DNA of 64,000 nt from Clostridium sp. DL-VIII (GTDB lineage: Bacteria > Bacillota > Clostridia > Clostridiales > Clostridiaceae): the NCBI RefSeq assembly GCF_000230835.1, contig NZ_CM001240.1, forward strand, positions 876,501-940,500. Reading direction: 5' to 3'. The notes beneath the pieces were generated by a model. That model did not search any database and was not told the origin of the DNA. It saw only the letters and a list, made by a program, of their open reading frames with translations. Below, piece after piece: positions 1 through 10,354 of the stretch. A program made the translations under genes and the position numbers. The stretch's first letter is position 1, and the number at the start of each line of letters is the position of its first letter.

Positions 1-1979
1 ATAAAGAAGAAAGAGTTCAAAAGCCATTAAATTTTGCAATAGTTGATGAAGTTGACTCAATTTTAATAGATGAAGCTAGAACACCACTTATAATCTCAGG
101 TCAGGGAGAAAAATCTACTGAATTTTATAAGGTTGCAGATTATTTTGCAAAGAAGTTAGTAGAAGAAAGAGATTTTACAAAAGATGAAAAAGTTAATGCA
201 ATATTATTAACTGATGAAGGTGTAAGAAAAGCAGAAACAACATTTAAAGTTGCAAACTATGCAGATGCTGAAAATATAGAATTACAACACTACGTAACTC
301 AAGCCTTAAAAGCTAACTTTGCCATGAGAAGAGATAAAGATTACATGGTTAAGGATGGAGAAGTAATAATTGTTGATGAATTTACAGGAAGACTTATGGA
401 AGGTAGAAGATACTCAGATGGTCTTCACCAAGCAATAGAAGCTAAAGAAGGAGTTAAGATTGCAAGAGAATCAAAAACTTTGGCTACTATTACATTCCAA
501 AATTATTTCAGAATGTATAAGAAATTGTCAGGTATGACTGGTACAGCATTAACAGAAGAAAATGAATTTAGAGAAATTTATGGATTAGATGTAATTGTTA
601 TTCCAACACATAGGCCAATTGCAAGAAAAGATAATCCGGATTTAGTATTTAGCACTGAAATAGGAAAGATAAAAGCAGTTGCGGATGAAGTAGAAAAAGC
701 TCACGCTAATGGGCAGCCAGTTCTAGTTGGTACTGTAAGTATTGAAAAATCAGAGCTTGTTTCAAGTATGCTTAAGCAAAAGGGCGTACCACATCAAGTA
801 TTAAATGCTAAATTCCATGAACAAGAAGCTGATATAATAAGCCATGCTGGTGAAAAGGGTATGGTTACTATAGCTACTAACATGGCAGGACGTGGTACTG
901 ATATTAAGCTTGGTGAAGGAGTAGTTGAACTTGGAGGGCTTAAGATAGTAGGTACTGAAAGACATGAATCAAGAAGAATAGATAACCAATTAAGAGGGCG
1001 TTCAGGAAGACAAGGAGATCCAGGAGAATCTACATTCTTTATATCATTAGAAGATGACTTAATGAGAATATTTGGATCAGAAAAAATTCAAGGCGTTGTT
1101 GAAAGACTAGGTCTTAAAGAAGATGAAGCAATTGAGAGTAAGATGGTTTCAAAGGCTATAGAAAATGCTCAAAAGAAGGTTGAAGGTAACAACTTTGATA
1201 CAAGAAAACAATTATTAGGTTATGATGATGTAATGAATGTTCAAAGAGAAGTTATTTACAAGCAAAGATCAGAAGTACTTGAAGGCGAAGATGTAAAAGA
1301 AGAAGTATTAGGAATGACAAAAGAGATCATAGGAAATGCTGTTAATGCTCATATTACAGGTGAATCAGAGAATTATAGAGAAGAATTCCTTCATCTAATG
1401 GTAGCCTTACAAGAAATATGTATACCACCAAATTCAGTTAATCTGCCTAGCCTTGAAAACTTATCAAATGAAGATATAACTGAAAGTTTATTTGAAACTG
1501 CACGTGAATTCTATGAGAAAAAGGAAGAAGAATTCGGCTCAGAAAGATTAAGAGAAATTGAAAGAGTTGTTCTTTTAAGGGCTGTTGATACAAAGTGGAT
1601 GAATCATATAGATGATATGGATCATTTAAAACAAGGTATTGGTTTCCAATCATTTAAGCAAATTGATCCAGTTCAAGCATACCAAATGGAAGGTAGTGAG
1701 ATGTTTGATGAAATGATTAGAGCAATCAAAGAAGAAACTGTTAAACTATTATTCCATGTTAAGATAGAAGTAGCGCCTGAAAGAGTGAGAGTTGCACAAG
1801 AAACAGCAGCAGTCCATGCAGAAGCATCAAGTGCAGCAGTTGGCCCAGGTTCAGGAGCAGCACCAGCAAATGAAGGTCCAGCAGCACCAGTTAGAAACAT
1901 TGATAAGCATGGTAGAAATGAATTATGCCCATGTGGTAGTGGAAAGAAATATAAAAATTGCTGCGGAAGAGAAGCTTAA
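1..1979 (+). CDS. secA: Preprotein translocase ATPase SecA (5' end outside window)
   Basis: SecA drives post-translational export of unfolded preproteins through SecYEG at the membrane. The reading frame is open from base 3, so the gene is cut by the window edge. The first visible residues include the [19 protein letters not shown] segment of the first nucleotide-binding domain; a Met at 324 is internal, not the start. Further on are the GRGTDI motif of the second helicase domain, the [10 protein letters not shown] arginine-finger region and the SEC-C zinc motif ([13 protein letters not shown]) at the C terminus. The linker before the zinc motif is Ala/Pro/Gly-rich, as usual. It sits just upstream of prfB, the classic secA-prfB order of Firmicutes. 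Confidence 0.98.
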   Translation, partial: KEERVQKPLNFAIVDEVDSILIDEARTPLIISGQGEKSTEFYKVADYFAKKLVEERDFTKDEKVNAILLTDEGVRKAETTFKVANYADAENIELQHYVTQALKANFAMRRDKDYMVKDGEVIIVDEFTGRLMEGRRYSDGLHQAIEAKEGVKIARESKTLATITFQNYFRMYKKLSGMTGTALTEENEFREIYGLDVIVIPTHRPIARKDNPDLVFSTEIGKIKAVADEVEKAHANGQPVLVGTVSIEKSELVSSMLKQKGVPHQVLNAKFHEQEADIISHAGEKGMVTIATNMAGRGTDIKLGEGVVELGGLKIVGTERHESRRIDNQLRGRSGRQGDPGESTFFISLEDDLMRIFGSEKIQGVVERLGLKEDEAIESKMVSKAIENAQKKVEGNNFDTRKQLLGYDDVMNVQREVIYKQRSEVLEGEDVKEEVLGMTKEIIGNAVNAHITGESENYREEFLHLMVALQEICIPPNSVNLPSLENLSNEDITESLFETAREFYEKKEEEFGSERLREIERVVLLRAVDTKWMNHIDDMDHLKQGIGFQSFKQIDPVQAYQMEGSEMFDEMIRAIKEETVKLLFHVKIEVAPERVRVAQETAAVHAEASSAAVGPGSGAAPANEGPAAPVRNIDKHGRNELCPCGSGKKYKNCCGREA

Positions 1980-2194
1980 TTCAGTTAACAGATTAAAGTT
2001 CACAGTTAAGTGAATGTTTAATAATTAGCTGTTAGTGTTAATACTTTACAGAGTTTTTAGAAATAAATTTTGAAAGAATAGATTTGATATAATAAATTCC
2101 GTAGATATTTTGAAGAATTGTTATTATTGATTGAAGGCAATTTGAATTTCTGCGGAATTTTTATTAGATTAAACTGATAGAACGGGGTGATTAT

Positions 2195-3290
2195 ATGATT
2201 ATTGAGCTTGAAAAAGAATTAATGAAGCTTCCTAATTTAAAAAAATCTATAGAAGAAATGGGGGCTTCACTTTGACAGAGGAGGTTTAGAAAGAGAACTT
2301 CATGAGTTAGAATGTCAAATGCAGGAAGCAGGCTTTTGGGATGATTCCAAAAGAGCAGAGGAAGTCACTAAAAAAAGTAAATTAATAAAAGATAAAATTG
2401 AAAATTTTGATAAATTGAAATCTGATATTGAGGATATAGAAGTATTAAAAGAAATCATGGAAGAAGATGACGAAGAATCTGCAAGTGAAATAATTCAGAC
2501 AATAAAAGGAATAGAAGATAAGATAGATGATTATAATATGAAAGTGCTTTTGTCTGGAGAATATGATAAAAATAACGCTATCCTTACTCTACATGTTGGG
2601 GTTGGTGGTACAGATGCTAATGATTGGACTGAAATGCTGTTAAGAATGTACACAAGGTGGTGCGAAAAACAAGGTTATAGTCTTGAGACCTTAGATTTAC
2701 TTCCAGGGGATGAAGCTGGAATTAAAAGTGTTACCTTGAAGGTTATTGGGGAATATGCATATGGATATCTAAAGGCGGAAAAGGGAATTCATAGATTAGT
2801 CAGAATTTCACCATATAATGCAAATGGTAAGAGACAGACATCTTTTGCATCTATGGAAGTGCTTCCAGAACTAACAAAGGAGCAGGATATAAATATAAAA
2901 CCTGATGATCTTAGAATAGATACCTATCGTTCAGGAGGCGCTGGTGGCCAGCATGTCAATAAAACTGATTCAGCAGTTAGAATTACGCACCTTCCTACAG
3001 GGATAGTTGTGCAGTGTCAAAATGAAAGAAGTCAATTTGCTAATAAAGATACTGCCATGGAAATGCTTAAATCTAAATTGGTTGAATTAAAGGAAAGAGC
3101 ACATAAAGAAAAGATAGAGGACTTAACTGGCGAGCTAAAAGATATGGGATGGGGAAGCCAGATAAGATCATATGTATTCCATCCTTATAGCATGGTTAAA
3201 GACCATAGAACAAATGTAGAAACATCAAATGTTACAGCTGTAATGGATGGAGAAATAGATATGTTTATAAATGCATATTTAAAACAATAA
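2195..3290 (+). CDS. prfB: Peptide chain release factor 2, programmed +1 frameshift
   Basis: RF2 recognises UGA/UAA and triggers peptide release. Translation starts at ATG 2195 (GGGGTGAT upstream) and frame 0 ends at an in-frame TGA at 2273-2275 inside CTT TGA C, preceded by a G-rich AATGGGGGC stretch. Skipping T2273 gives one product joined from 2195..2272 and 2274..3290, 364 residues. With this join the GGQ catalytic loop falls at residues 250-252 and the stop-recognition tripeptide at 205-207, the same numbers as in E. coli RF2, which supports the model. The shift is the known autoregulatory device: low RF2 favours frameshifting. The recognition tripeptide reads Ser-Pro-Tyr rather than the usual Ser-Pro-Phe. 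Confidence 0.97.
2261..2276 (+). promoter_or_regulatory. prfB programmed +1 frameshift site
   Basis: The G-run at 2260-2264 acts as an internal Shine-Dalgarno-like stimulator; CTT (2270-2272) is the slippery P-site codon and TGA (2273-2275), followed by C, is the slow stop. This is the CUU-UGA-C arrangement known from most bacterial prfB genes. The spacing between G-run and CTT is slightly longer than in E. coli. Confidence 0.93.
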
Positions 3291-3303
3291 TATAGCAACA
3301 AAT

Positions 3304-3337
3304 AAAAAGTTAGGAATATAAAAATTCTTAACTTTTT
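3304..3337. terminator. Bidirectional terminator between prfB and the 3351 gene
   Basis: Stem AAAAAGTTAGGAAT / ATTCTTAACTTTTT with a 6-nt loop. A-tract on one side and T-tract on the other suit two converging genes. Confidence 0.8.
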
Positions 3338-3350
3338 ATTTGTTTATAAG

Positions 3351-3683
3351 CTAAGCTGCTTTATAAAATATATCAATTAATGAATATACTGCTATAAGAA
3401 TTATGCAGACATATATAGATATGTTTAATCCAGGCTTTAGTATAGAAATAATACCGCCAGCTGTCAGAGTGGCAATAATTACAACACTCACAAATTTAAA
3501 GAAGCCAGATTTATTTGTTAAAAGTGTTGTGACAGATGAAAACATAATTAAAATTAATGTTAAAAAATAAAATATGTTTTTTAAGTCATCTGAATAGCTC
3601 ATTATTCGGAGTTCTTTTAATGTAAGGGCAGAAAGTAAAAATAATAATGAAAAAGAGCATATTCTACTTATATTTTTAATCAT
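3351..3683 (-). CDS. Small membrane protein of unknown function
   Basis: 110 residues, not recognised as a named family. Four hydrophobic helices are visible (about residues 8-24, 37-55, 62-84 and 88-107), with little else, so an integral membrane protein of about four passes. A good ribosome site (AAGGATAG, 7 nt before ATG) on the reverse strand and a shared terminator with prfB argue that it is a real gene and not a shadow. It is transcribed towards prfB and back to back with the two-component operon starting at 3865. No function can be assigned. Confidence 0.6.
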   Translation of the reverse strand: MIKNISRICSFSLLFLLSALTLKELRIMSYSDDLKNIFYFLTLILIMFSSVTTLLTNKSGFFKFVSVVIIATLTAGGIISILKPGLNISIYVCIILIAVYSLIDIFYKAA

Positions 3684-3864
3684 AAAATCACTATCCTTTT
3701 GGTAAATATTTACATAATAATTATACAGTTATATTCTTACTTGAGCAATAAAAAACTACTATATAAAATTAAAACCTGTATAAATAGACTTATAATAAAG
3801 TTAATTTTTTAGCTTCATGAATTTATGTTAAAATATAATCATAGTTAAAAGAGGAGTTGAATTT

Positions 3865-4560
3865 ATGAATATTCTAATAGTTGAAGATGAAAAAGATATT
3901 AGAAATCTTATTTCATTACATATGAGAAAAGAAGATTATGATATTTATGAAGCAGCTGATGGTAAGGAAGCTTTAACGATATTTGAAAATGAGAAAATAG
4001 ACTTAATTTTATTAGATATAATGATGCCAGAGGTTGATGGAATTTCGGTAATACAGAAGGTACGAGCTGTTTCAACCATTCCTATAATTTGCATTACAGC
4101 AATGGGGAATGATTCGGATAAAGTGCTGGCATTAGGACTTGGAGCAGATGACTATTTAGTAAAGCCTATTAGTCCAATTGAACTATCAGCTAGGGTGGCA
4201 TCTAATCTTAGAAGATGTTATAAATATACTGAGCATAAAGATGTAATGTATATGACAGGTGAATTAAAATTATTTACTGAAACTTTTGAAGTATACAAAG
4301 GAAATAAAAAGATAGATTTAAATCCAAAAGAATTTAAAATCTTGAAATTGTTGATTTCTAACTTAGGAAAAGTTTTTACTAAAAAGCAAATTTATGAGAA
4401 TGTTTGGGAAGAAGCTTATTTTGATGACTCTAATAATATAATGGTTCATTTAAGTCATATTAGAGAGAAAATAGAGGATGATCCAAAGAATCCTATTTAC
4501 ATAAAGAATATAAGGGGAATAGGTTATAAGGCTGAAAGGATCAACATTAATGAAAACTAA
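3865..4560 (+). CDS. OmpR/PhoB-family response regulator
   Basis: 231 residues: receiver domain (about 1-115) with acidic pocket E7/D8, phosphoacceptor D51 and K100, then a winged-helix Trans_reg_C DNA-binding domain (about 128-225) ending in the typical IRGIGYK. Ribosome site AGAGGAG precedes ATG 3865. The stop overlaps the kinase start by 11 bp, so the pair is translationally coupled. The stimulus is unknown; pairs of this short sensor type in clostridia often answer cell-envelope stress or antimicrobial peptides, but nothing in the neighbourhood proves it. Confidence 0.94.
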   Translation: MNILIVEDEKDIRNLISLHMRKEDYDIYEAADGKEALTIFENEKIDLILLDIMMPEVDGISVIQKVRAVSTIPIICITAMGNDSDKVLALGLGADDYLVKPISPIELSARVASNLRRCYKYTEHKDVMYMTGELKLFTETFEVYKGNKKIDLNPKEFKILKLLISNLGKVFTKKQIYENVWEEAYFDDSNNIMVHLSHIREKIEDDPKNPIYIKNIRGIGYKAERININEN

Positions 4561-6049
4561 AAAGGTTAGAAGAAGTGTTACAACTGAATTGTTTTTTACA
4601 TACTTCTTTGGATATATTGCAATTACTGTAATAATATTTTTAGCTGTTATTGGTTCTATTACGGCATATGAATTTTTATGTAATTCACGAACATACAATT
4701 CTTATTTTGAACATCTAGAGGACAAGCTAGTAAATGATTATAAAAGCATAAATGATGATGAATTAGCAGAAATAAATGGTTTTATGATAAAGATAAATAA
4801 TAAAAATCAAATTTCCTACTTAAGAGGAAATGTTATTGAAGAATTCAAAAACATAAATTTGCAAAGTTATATGGATTTATTTGGAGTATCTAAAGAAAAT
4901 CAAATTTCCTTAAATGATGATTTTAGAACATATTCTGTCTTTTCAGAATTTAATAATTCAATAATTGAGACAAAAGATAATATTAAATATTGTCTGTATA
5001 GCAGGTATTTAAAAGATGAAGATTCATTAGTTGTTATTGGATGTCCTTATGATATGGTAACAAAGCCAAGTATAATTACTAGGGCGATTTCCCATAATAC
5101 ATTGATAAAGGTAATGATTTTTTTCAATATAATACTAATTCTTTTAATAGTATATGTTTTAGCAAAAGCAACTTCAAGAGCCTTTATAAAACCAATAAAA
5201 ACATTATTAAATGGAGTAATAGAGATATCTCAAGGTAATTATGACGTACGTCTTGATATTGATAAAAAAAATGAATTTTTAGAATTAGCAAATGGATTTA
5301 ATATGATGGCAGAAACTATACAAGATGAAAGAAGAGAAAAAGAAAAGTTAGAGAAATCAAAAGATAGTTTAATATTAGATATATCTCATGATTTAAAAAA
5401 TCCTCTAGCATCTATTTTAGGCTATAGTGAAATTTTGATTAATAATAATGATTTAAAAGAAGATGAGAGACTAGAGTATTTAAATATTATAAATGGAAAT
5501 TCACATAGAGCTAACAAACTAATAAATGATCTATTTGAATTTTCATTATATAATAATACTGATTATAAAATTAGTACAGTAAAAACAGATATTTCTGAAT
5601 TTATAAGACAAACTATTGCTAATTATATTCCAGAATTCGAGCATAAAAAATTTGAATATGATTTTGATATAACTGAAGATGCATATTATGTAATGGTCGA
5701 TAAAGAGAAGTTATCGAGGGCAATAAATAATGTTTTAGATAATAAGATTAAATATAATCGAATAGGTGGAAAGTTAGGCATAAGGACTGAAATACGGGAT
5801 ACTAATTTTTATATTATTTTATCAGATGATGGTGAGATGATTCCAAAGCAATATAGAGAAAAAATATTTAATCCCTTTGTGAGGATTGATAAATCCAGAA
5901 ATTCTAAAACAGGTGGTACTGGACTTGGACTGTCGATAACAAAAAAGATACTAAACAAACATAATGGAGATATAAGAATTATAGACAGCGAAATTGGAAC
6001 AACCTTTGAAATTGAATTACCACTGGTATTATTTAAATCAAAAATATAA
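4550..6049 (+). CDS. Membrane sensor histidine kinase
   Basis: 499 residues: TM1 (about 15-42), an extracytoplasmic domain of about 140 residues, TM2 (about 185-206), HAMP (207-260), HisKA with phosphoacceptor H280 in ISHDLKNP, then HATPase_c with N box (DNKIKYN), G1 (DDGEMIP, Glu replacing the usual Gly) and G2 (GGTGLGLSI). Orthodox kinase partner of the regulator at 3865. The extracytoplasmic domain is not a recognisable PAS or Cache type. No transporter gene is attached. Confidence 0.94.
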   Translation: MKTKKVRRSVTTELFFTYFFGYIAITVIIFLAVIGSITAYEFLCNSRTYNSYFEHLEDKLVNDYKSINDDELAEINGFMIKINNKNQISYLRGNVIEEFKNINLQSYMDLFGVSKENQISLNDDFRTYSVFSEFNNSIIETKDNIKYCLYSRYLKDEDSLVVIGCPYDMVTKPSIITRAISHNTLIKVMIFFNIILILLIVYVLAKATSRAFIKPIKTLLNGVIEISQGNYDVRLDIDKKNEFLELANGFNMMAETIQDERREKEKLEKSKDSLILDISHDLKNPLASILGYSEILINNNDLKEDERLEYLNIINGNSHRANKLINDLFEFSLYNNTDYKISTVKTDISEFIRQTIANYIPEFEHKKFEYDFDITEDAYYVMVDKEKLSRAINNVLDNKIKYNRIGGKLGIRTEIRDTNFYIILSDDGEMIPKQYREKIFNPFVRIDKSRNSKTGGTGLGLSITKKILNKHNGDIRIIDSEIGTTFEIELPLVLFKSKI

Positions 6050-6222
6050 AGTGGTGTAGATTATTTTTAACGTCAATTAAATGTTGTCATAAGTATTATT
6101 TAATCAGGTATATTTATACTAATGGAACTATATTTATGATCAAATCTATAATTGAAAAAGTATATTAAAAAAGTTATGAGGTTAATAATATTAAATAATA
6201 AGCCTATTAAGGAGAGTAATAA

Positions 6223-7161
6223 ATGAGTGATCTTTATGATATACAAATGGAAAAGAAGCAAAATAGAAAAGTTATGAATAGAATTGGATGGGCCTTAACA
6301 GCATTAATTGTATCATCACAAGTTGGAGCAGTAATAGTTTCAATAGTATGTAAGATATATTTTGGAAGTTTAACAAATACATCAGTGTATAATTTTATTG
6401 CAGGCACATTACCAATATATTTTATAGGGCTTCCTATTTTCTGGTTAATACTAAGGAAAATACCTAAAGAAAATACAGCAGAAAAATCTAGCTTAACTAT
6501 AATTCAGTTAATTAAGATTTTAATAATAAGTTTTGGAACTATGTATATATTCAATATATTAGGAGTTGGTATTAATTTTTTAATATCTCTTTTGAAGGGA
6601 AGTCCGATAGACAATCCTCTTAATGATCTTTTAAGTAAAGTTAATATCTTTGAAACATTGTTTTTTGTTGGAATTTTAGCACCTATTATGGAAGAAGTGA
6701 TTTTTAGAAAAGTTCTTCTATCTAGACTACGTAGATTTGGAGATTTTTTTAGCATCTTTTTATCAGCACTTGCATTCGGAATGTTTCATGGAAATTTATC
6801 ACAGTTTTTCTATGCAGTTGCATTAGGATGCATTCTTGGATATACAGTAGTAAGAACTGGAACAATTAAATACTCCATCATTCTTCATATGTGCATAAAT
6901 ATTTTTGGGTCGGTAATTATACCAGAAGTTTCATTGATGAATAATATAATATTAACTGCTATAGTAAGCATGCTGGTTGTTGTTAGTATGTCAGCAGGTG
7001 TAGTATTATTTATTCTTAATAGAGATGAGATTATATTAGAGAACAGCACTTTGAATTTAACAAAAATAGAGAAGTTTGGACTTGTAATCAAAAATCCTGG
7101 AATGATATTGTATACAATTTTGTTTATATTATTAGTTATCATGGTAATATTTAAAATGTAA
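6223..7161 (+). CDS. CPBP family intramembrane protease (CAAX/Abi type)
   Basis: 312 residues with about eight membrane helices. The family signature is present: EExxxR (E157, E158, R162) followed by FGMFHG with H189 and a later LHMCIN segment, which together form the metal/glutamate active site of CPBP (Rce1-like) membrane endopeptidases. Ribosome site AAGGAGAG. It lies 173 bp after the histidine kinase on the same strand and could be co-regulated. In bacteria such proteins are linked to bacteriocin self-immunity or leader-peptide processing; no bacteriocin gene is nearby, so the substrate is open. Confidence 0.88.
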   Translation: MSDLYDIQMEKKQNRKVMNRIGWALTALIVSSQVGAVIVSIVCKIYFGSLTNTSVYNFIAGTLPIYFIGLPIFWLILRKIPKENTAEKSSLTIIQLIKILIISFGTMYIFNILGVGINFLISLLKGSPIDNPLNDLLSKVNIFETLFFVGILAPIMEEVIFRKVLLSRLRRFGDFFSIFLSALAFGMFHGNLSQFFYAVALGCILGYTVVRTGTIKYSIILHMCINIFGSVIIPEVSLMNNIILTAIVSMLVVVSMSAGVVLFILNRDEIILENSTLNLTKIEKFGLVIKNPGMILYTILFILLVIMVIFKM

Positions 7162-7216
7162 TATTAAATACAAAATTTAATTTGTAAAGATATTAAGGTA
7201 AATTCATAATAAATAT

Positions 7217-7264
7217 AAATGATTATTGCCATTACTTAAAAAATAGTAATGGCAATAATCATTT
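7217..7264. repeat. Perfect inverted repeat after the CPBP gene
   Basis: Arms AAATGATTATTGCCATTACT and its exact complement around a short A-rich loop. The hairpin is very stable but not followed by a T-run on the + strand, so it is a terminator only with reservation; it may also be an mRNA 3' barrier. Confidence 0.6.
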
Positions 7265-7336
7265 ATGTGGTAAAATATTATTATGTTTGTAATAATTAAG
7301 ACAATTTAAGGTATATTAAGAAAATGATGAGTATTT

Positions 7337-7430
7337 AGGAACAATCAAATAAATAACAAGTCCATTTGACTTCTTGCCTGATGAAAAATATCCATGGCAA
7401 CCTTGACTTGATATTTATTTTCATGTGCCT
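7337..7430 (+). repeat. GGCAC-ended dispersed element, copy A (internally deleted)
   Basis: Begins AGGAACAATCAAATAAATAA and ends TTTATTTTCATGTGCCT, flanked on both sides by TTA. Compared with copy B (10886-11047) the ends and the 3' hairpin CTTGCCTGATGAAAAA match, but about 66 bp of interior are missing. Copies B, C and D lie at 10886, 20814 and 41681. Confidence 0.8.
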
Positions 7431-7433
7431 TAA

Positions 7434-7468
7434 GCCTATAATTAGAAAAAGTATAGGCACATTTTTTT
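7434..7468 (+). terminator. Hairpin with T-run upstream of tex
   Basis: GCCTATA / TATAGGC stem followed by ATTTTTTT. Lies directly after repeat copy A and 30 bp before tex; it either ends upstream transcription or sits in the tex leader. Confidence 0.65.
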
Positions 7469-7497
7469 AATGGAGCAAAGAGAAGCAGGAGGAAATT

Positions 7498-9675
7498 ATG
7501 AATTCAATTGAAGAGAGAATTGCAAAAGAGTTAGAAATAAAATTAAGTCAGGTTCAAAATGTAATTGGGCTTTTAGATGATGGAAATACAGTTCCATTTA
7601 TCTCAAGATATAGAAAAGAAGCAACAGGAGGTCTTTCAGATGAAGTCTTAAGAAAATTATCTGAAAGATTAACTTATTTAAGAAATTTAGAAGAAAGAAA
7701 AGCAGATGTAAAGAGATTAATACAGGAGCAGGAAAAGTTCACTGATGAAATTGGTAAAGCTTTAGATAGCGCAACAACTTTAACAGAAGTTGAAGATATA
7801 TATAGACCTTTCAAACCTAAAAAGAGAACAAAGGCAACAATTGCTGCAGAAAAGGGATTAAAGCCTCTTGCAGAATTGATTCTAGAAGGTAAGTTTAATG
7901 GTGATTTAGATGAAGAAGCATCTAAGTATATAAGCGAAGAAAAAGGTGTAGCAAATAGTGAAGAAGCTATTCAAGGAGCTTTAGACATAATAGCAGAAAC
8001 TATATCAGATGAAGCTAAATATAGAAAATATATAAGAGAATTCGTTATAAGAGAAGGAAATATTGAGTCAAAGGGAAGCTCAGAAGATCCAACTCCTTAT
8101 GAAATGTACTATGAATATTCTGAAGCTGTAAACAAAATACCACCTCATAGAATATTAGCTATTAACAGAGGTGAAAAGGAAAAAATCTTAAGTGTTAAAA
8201 TTACTGCTAATGAAGATAAGGTAATTCAATATTTAGAAAATCAAGTGCTAAAGGGAAATTCAATCTTAGATGAAAAATTAAAGCTAGCAATAAAAGATTC
8301 ATATAAGAGATTAATTTATCCATCAATAGAAAGAGAAATCAGAAGTGAGTTAACTGATATTGGTGAAGAAGGAGCTATTAAGATTTTTAAAGAAAATTTA
8401 AAAGCATTATTATTACAAGCTCCAATAAAAGGTAAAGTAGTTATGGGTTATGACCCAGGTTTCAGAACAGGATGTAAGATAGCAATACTAGATTCAACAG
8501 GAAAGTTCTTAGAAAATACAGCAGTATATCCGACAGTACCTAAAAGGGATATTGAAGGAACAAAGAAAACTTTAAAAGCACTTATTGCTAAACATAATGT
8601 TGATGTTATTTCTCTTGGAAATGGAACAGCATCAAGAGAATCAGAAGAAGTTATTGCTGAGATGATAACTGAAATAAAAAACGAAACAGGTAAGGAATTA
8701 GCTTATGTTATAGTATCTGAAGCTGGAGCATCAGTTTACTCTGCATCAGAACTTGCAACTAAAGAATATCCTGATTTAGATGTTACAGTAAGAGGGGCAA
8801 TATCAATAGGAAGAAGACTTCAAGATCCGCTTGCTGAATTAGTTAAAATAGATCCAAAGGCAATCGGAGTAGGGCAATATCAACACGATGTTACACCAAA
8901 AAAATTAGAGGAATCTTTAGCAGGTGTAGTAGAAGATTCAGTTAATACGGTTGGAGTTGATTTAAATATAGCAACACCATCACTACTAACACATATTTCA
9001 GGAATAAATGCAGCTATTGCTAAAAACATTGTTGATTATAGGGAAGAAGCTGGACGTTTTACTTCAAGAAAAGAATTGTTAAAGGTAAAGAGACTAGGAC
9101 AAAAAGCATATGAACAATGTGCAGGTTTCTTAAGAGTAGATGATAGTAAGGAACCTTTAGATAATACATCGGTGCATCCAGAGTCTTATGGTATAGCTAA
9201 AAAGCTAATAGAAGTTTTAGGCTACAATAAAGGGGATCTTAAGAATAATAAACTAAGCGATATTGATGAAAGAGCAGAAGCTAAAGGTCTAAAGAATTTA
9301 AGCGAAACATTAGAAGTTGGAGAGCTTACTTTAAAGGATATAATCAAAGAATTAAAGAAACCAGGCAGGGACCCGAGAGAAGAAATGCCAAAGCCAATAC
9401 TTAAGACTGGAATAATTGAAATGAAAGACCTAAAGCCAGGGATGGTGCTTGCAGGAACTGTTAGAAATGTATCGGACTTTGGAGCTTTTGTAGATATTGG
9501 TGTTCATCAGGATGGTCTTGTTCATAAGAGCCAAATGGCCAATAGATTTGTAAAGCATCCTTTGGATATTGTTAAGGTTGGAGATATAGTAAAAGTAGCA
9601 ATATTAGAAGTTGATGAAAAGAGAAAGAGAATATCTTTAACAATGAAGGATATTGATGAATCTATAGAAGTTTAA
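7498..9675 (+). CDS. tex: Tex family RNA-binding transcription accessory protein
   Basis: 725 residues, the usual Tex length. Order: Tex N-terminal helical region (about 1-190), a YqgF/RuvC-like domain (from about 320, starting VMGYDPGFRTGCK), helix-hairpin-helix repeats (about 490-565; ISGINAAIAKNIVDYREEAGRF) and a C-terminal S1 RNA-binding domain (about 645-715; GTVRNVSDFGAFVDIGV). Tex proteins bind nucleic acid and associate with RNA polymerase; the homologue is a broadly conserved toxin/stress expression modulator. Ribosome site GCAGGAGG before ATG 7498. Monocistronic, ended by a hairpin at 9721. Confidence 0.96.
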   Translation: MNSIEERIAKELEIKLSQVQNVIGLLDDGNTVPFISRYRKEATGGLSDEVLRKLSERLTYLRNLEERKADVKRLIQEQEKFTDEIGKALDSATTLTEVEDIYRPFKPKKRTKATIAAEKGLKPLAELILEGKFNGDLDEEASKYISEEKGVANSEEAIQGALDIIAETISDEAKYRKYIREFVIREGNIESKGSSEDPTPYEMYYEYSEAVNKIPPHRILAINRGEKEKILSVKITANEDKVIQYLENQVLKGNSILDEKLKLAIKDSYKRLIYPSIEREIRSELTDIGEEGAIKIFKENLKALLLQAPIKGKVVMGYDPGFRTGCKIAILDSTGKFLENTAVYPTVPKRDIEGTKKTLKALIAKHNVDVISLGNGTASRESEEVIAEMITEIKNETGKELAYVIVSEAGASVYSASELATKEYPDLDVTVRGAISIGRRLQDPLAELVKIDPKAIGVGQYQHDVTPKKLEESLAGVVEDSVNTVGVDLNIATPSLLTHISGINAAIAKNIVDYREEAGRFTSRKELLKVKRLGQKAYEQCAGFLRVDDSKEPLDNTSVHPESYGIAKKLIEVLGYNKGDLKNNKLSDIDERAEAKGLKNLSETLEVGELTLKDIIKELKKPGRDPREEMPKPILKTGIIEMKDLKPGMVLAGTVRNVSDFGAFVDIGVHQDGLVHKSQMANRFVKHPLDIVKVGDIVKVAILEVDEKRKRISLTMKDIDESIEV

Positions 9676-9720
9676 TGAGTTATAAAAAATTCAATTAAGT
9701 TATAGTTTCATAGAAGTAAA

Positions 9721-9766
9721 AGCCATACATATGAGGAAATAAATATCCTCGGATGTATGGCTTTTC
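9721..9766 (+). terminator. tex terminator
   Basis: AGCCATACAT / ATGTATGGCT stem with an inner GAGGA/TCCTC pair, then TTTT. Confidence 0.8.
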
Positions 9767-9875
9767 GTGTTATAAAGATAGTTTTAACTATTGTTCTAGT
9801 AGAAACTTTATTTATTAATACTTATAATATTATATAAGGCGGAATCAAATAAATAATATTTTGGGGGAATAATTT

Positions 9876-10331
9876 ATGGATAAGATGGATTATAAGATAT
9901 TGAAATGTTTGAAATTAAATGCAAGAACTAAAGCATCTGCAATAAGTAATGAAATACATTTATCTGTTTCGGCAGTTATAGAACGCATAAGGAAAATGGA
10001 AAAAAATAAAGTTATTAAAAATTATACTATTATAGTAGATCAGAAAAAGCTTGGAAGTGATGTAACTGCACTTATGGAGATAAGTCTTGAACATCCTAAA
10101 TTCTATGAAGCCTTTACAACAGCTATTAAGCATAATAATAACATTGTTTCCTGCTATTATTTAACAGGAGATTTTGATTTTATGATAAAAATACTTTGCA
10201 AATCATCGGATGATCTTGAAAAAATTCATCGTCAAATAAAAAGTTTAGAAGGAGTATCATCAACAAAAACTCATTTCGTCTTAAAGAATGTAAAAAATGA
10301 ACTTACCTCAATACCAGATGAGGAAGATTAA
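9876..10331 (+). CDS. Lrp/AsnC family transcriptional regulator
   Basis: 151 residues: N-terminal winged HTH (MDKMDYKILKCLKLNARTK) and C-terminal RAM/AsnC ligand-binding domain (about 65-140; GDFDFMIKI). These are amino-acid-responsive regulators. It stands 745 bp upstream of the D-amino-acid/5-oxoproline block at 11077 and is the nearest plausible regulator for it, though no binding site can be shown. GGGGGAAT ribosome site before ATG 9876. A palindromic repeat begins 24 bp after its stop. Confidence 0.9.
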   Translation: MDKMDYKILKCLKLNARTKASAISNEIHLSVSAVIERIRKMEKNKVIKNYTIIVDQKKLGSDVTALMEISLEHPKFYEAFTTAIKHNNNIVSCYYLTGDFDFMIKILCKSSDDLEKIHRQIKSLEGVSSTKTHFVLKNVKNELTSIPDEED

Positions 10332-10354
10332 ATAGAGTTAAGCATATATTAACC

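Noticed and set aside
1792..2013. 73-codon frame of Gln/His-rich sequence overlapping the end of secA
   Set aside because: It is a frame shadow of the Ala/Pro-rich SecA linker.
7337..7430. GGCAC element as a full insertion sequence
   Set aside because: Length under 165 bp and no transposase frame in any copy; at most a non-autonomous element.
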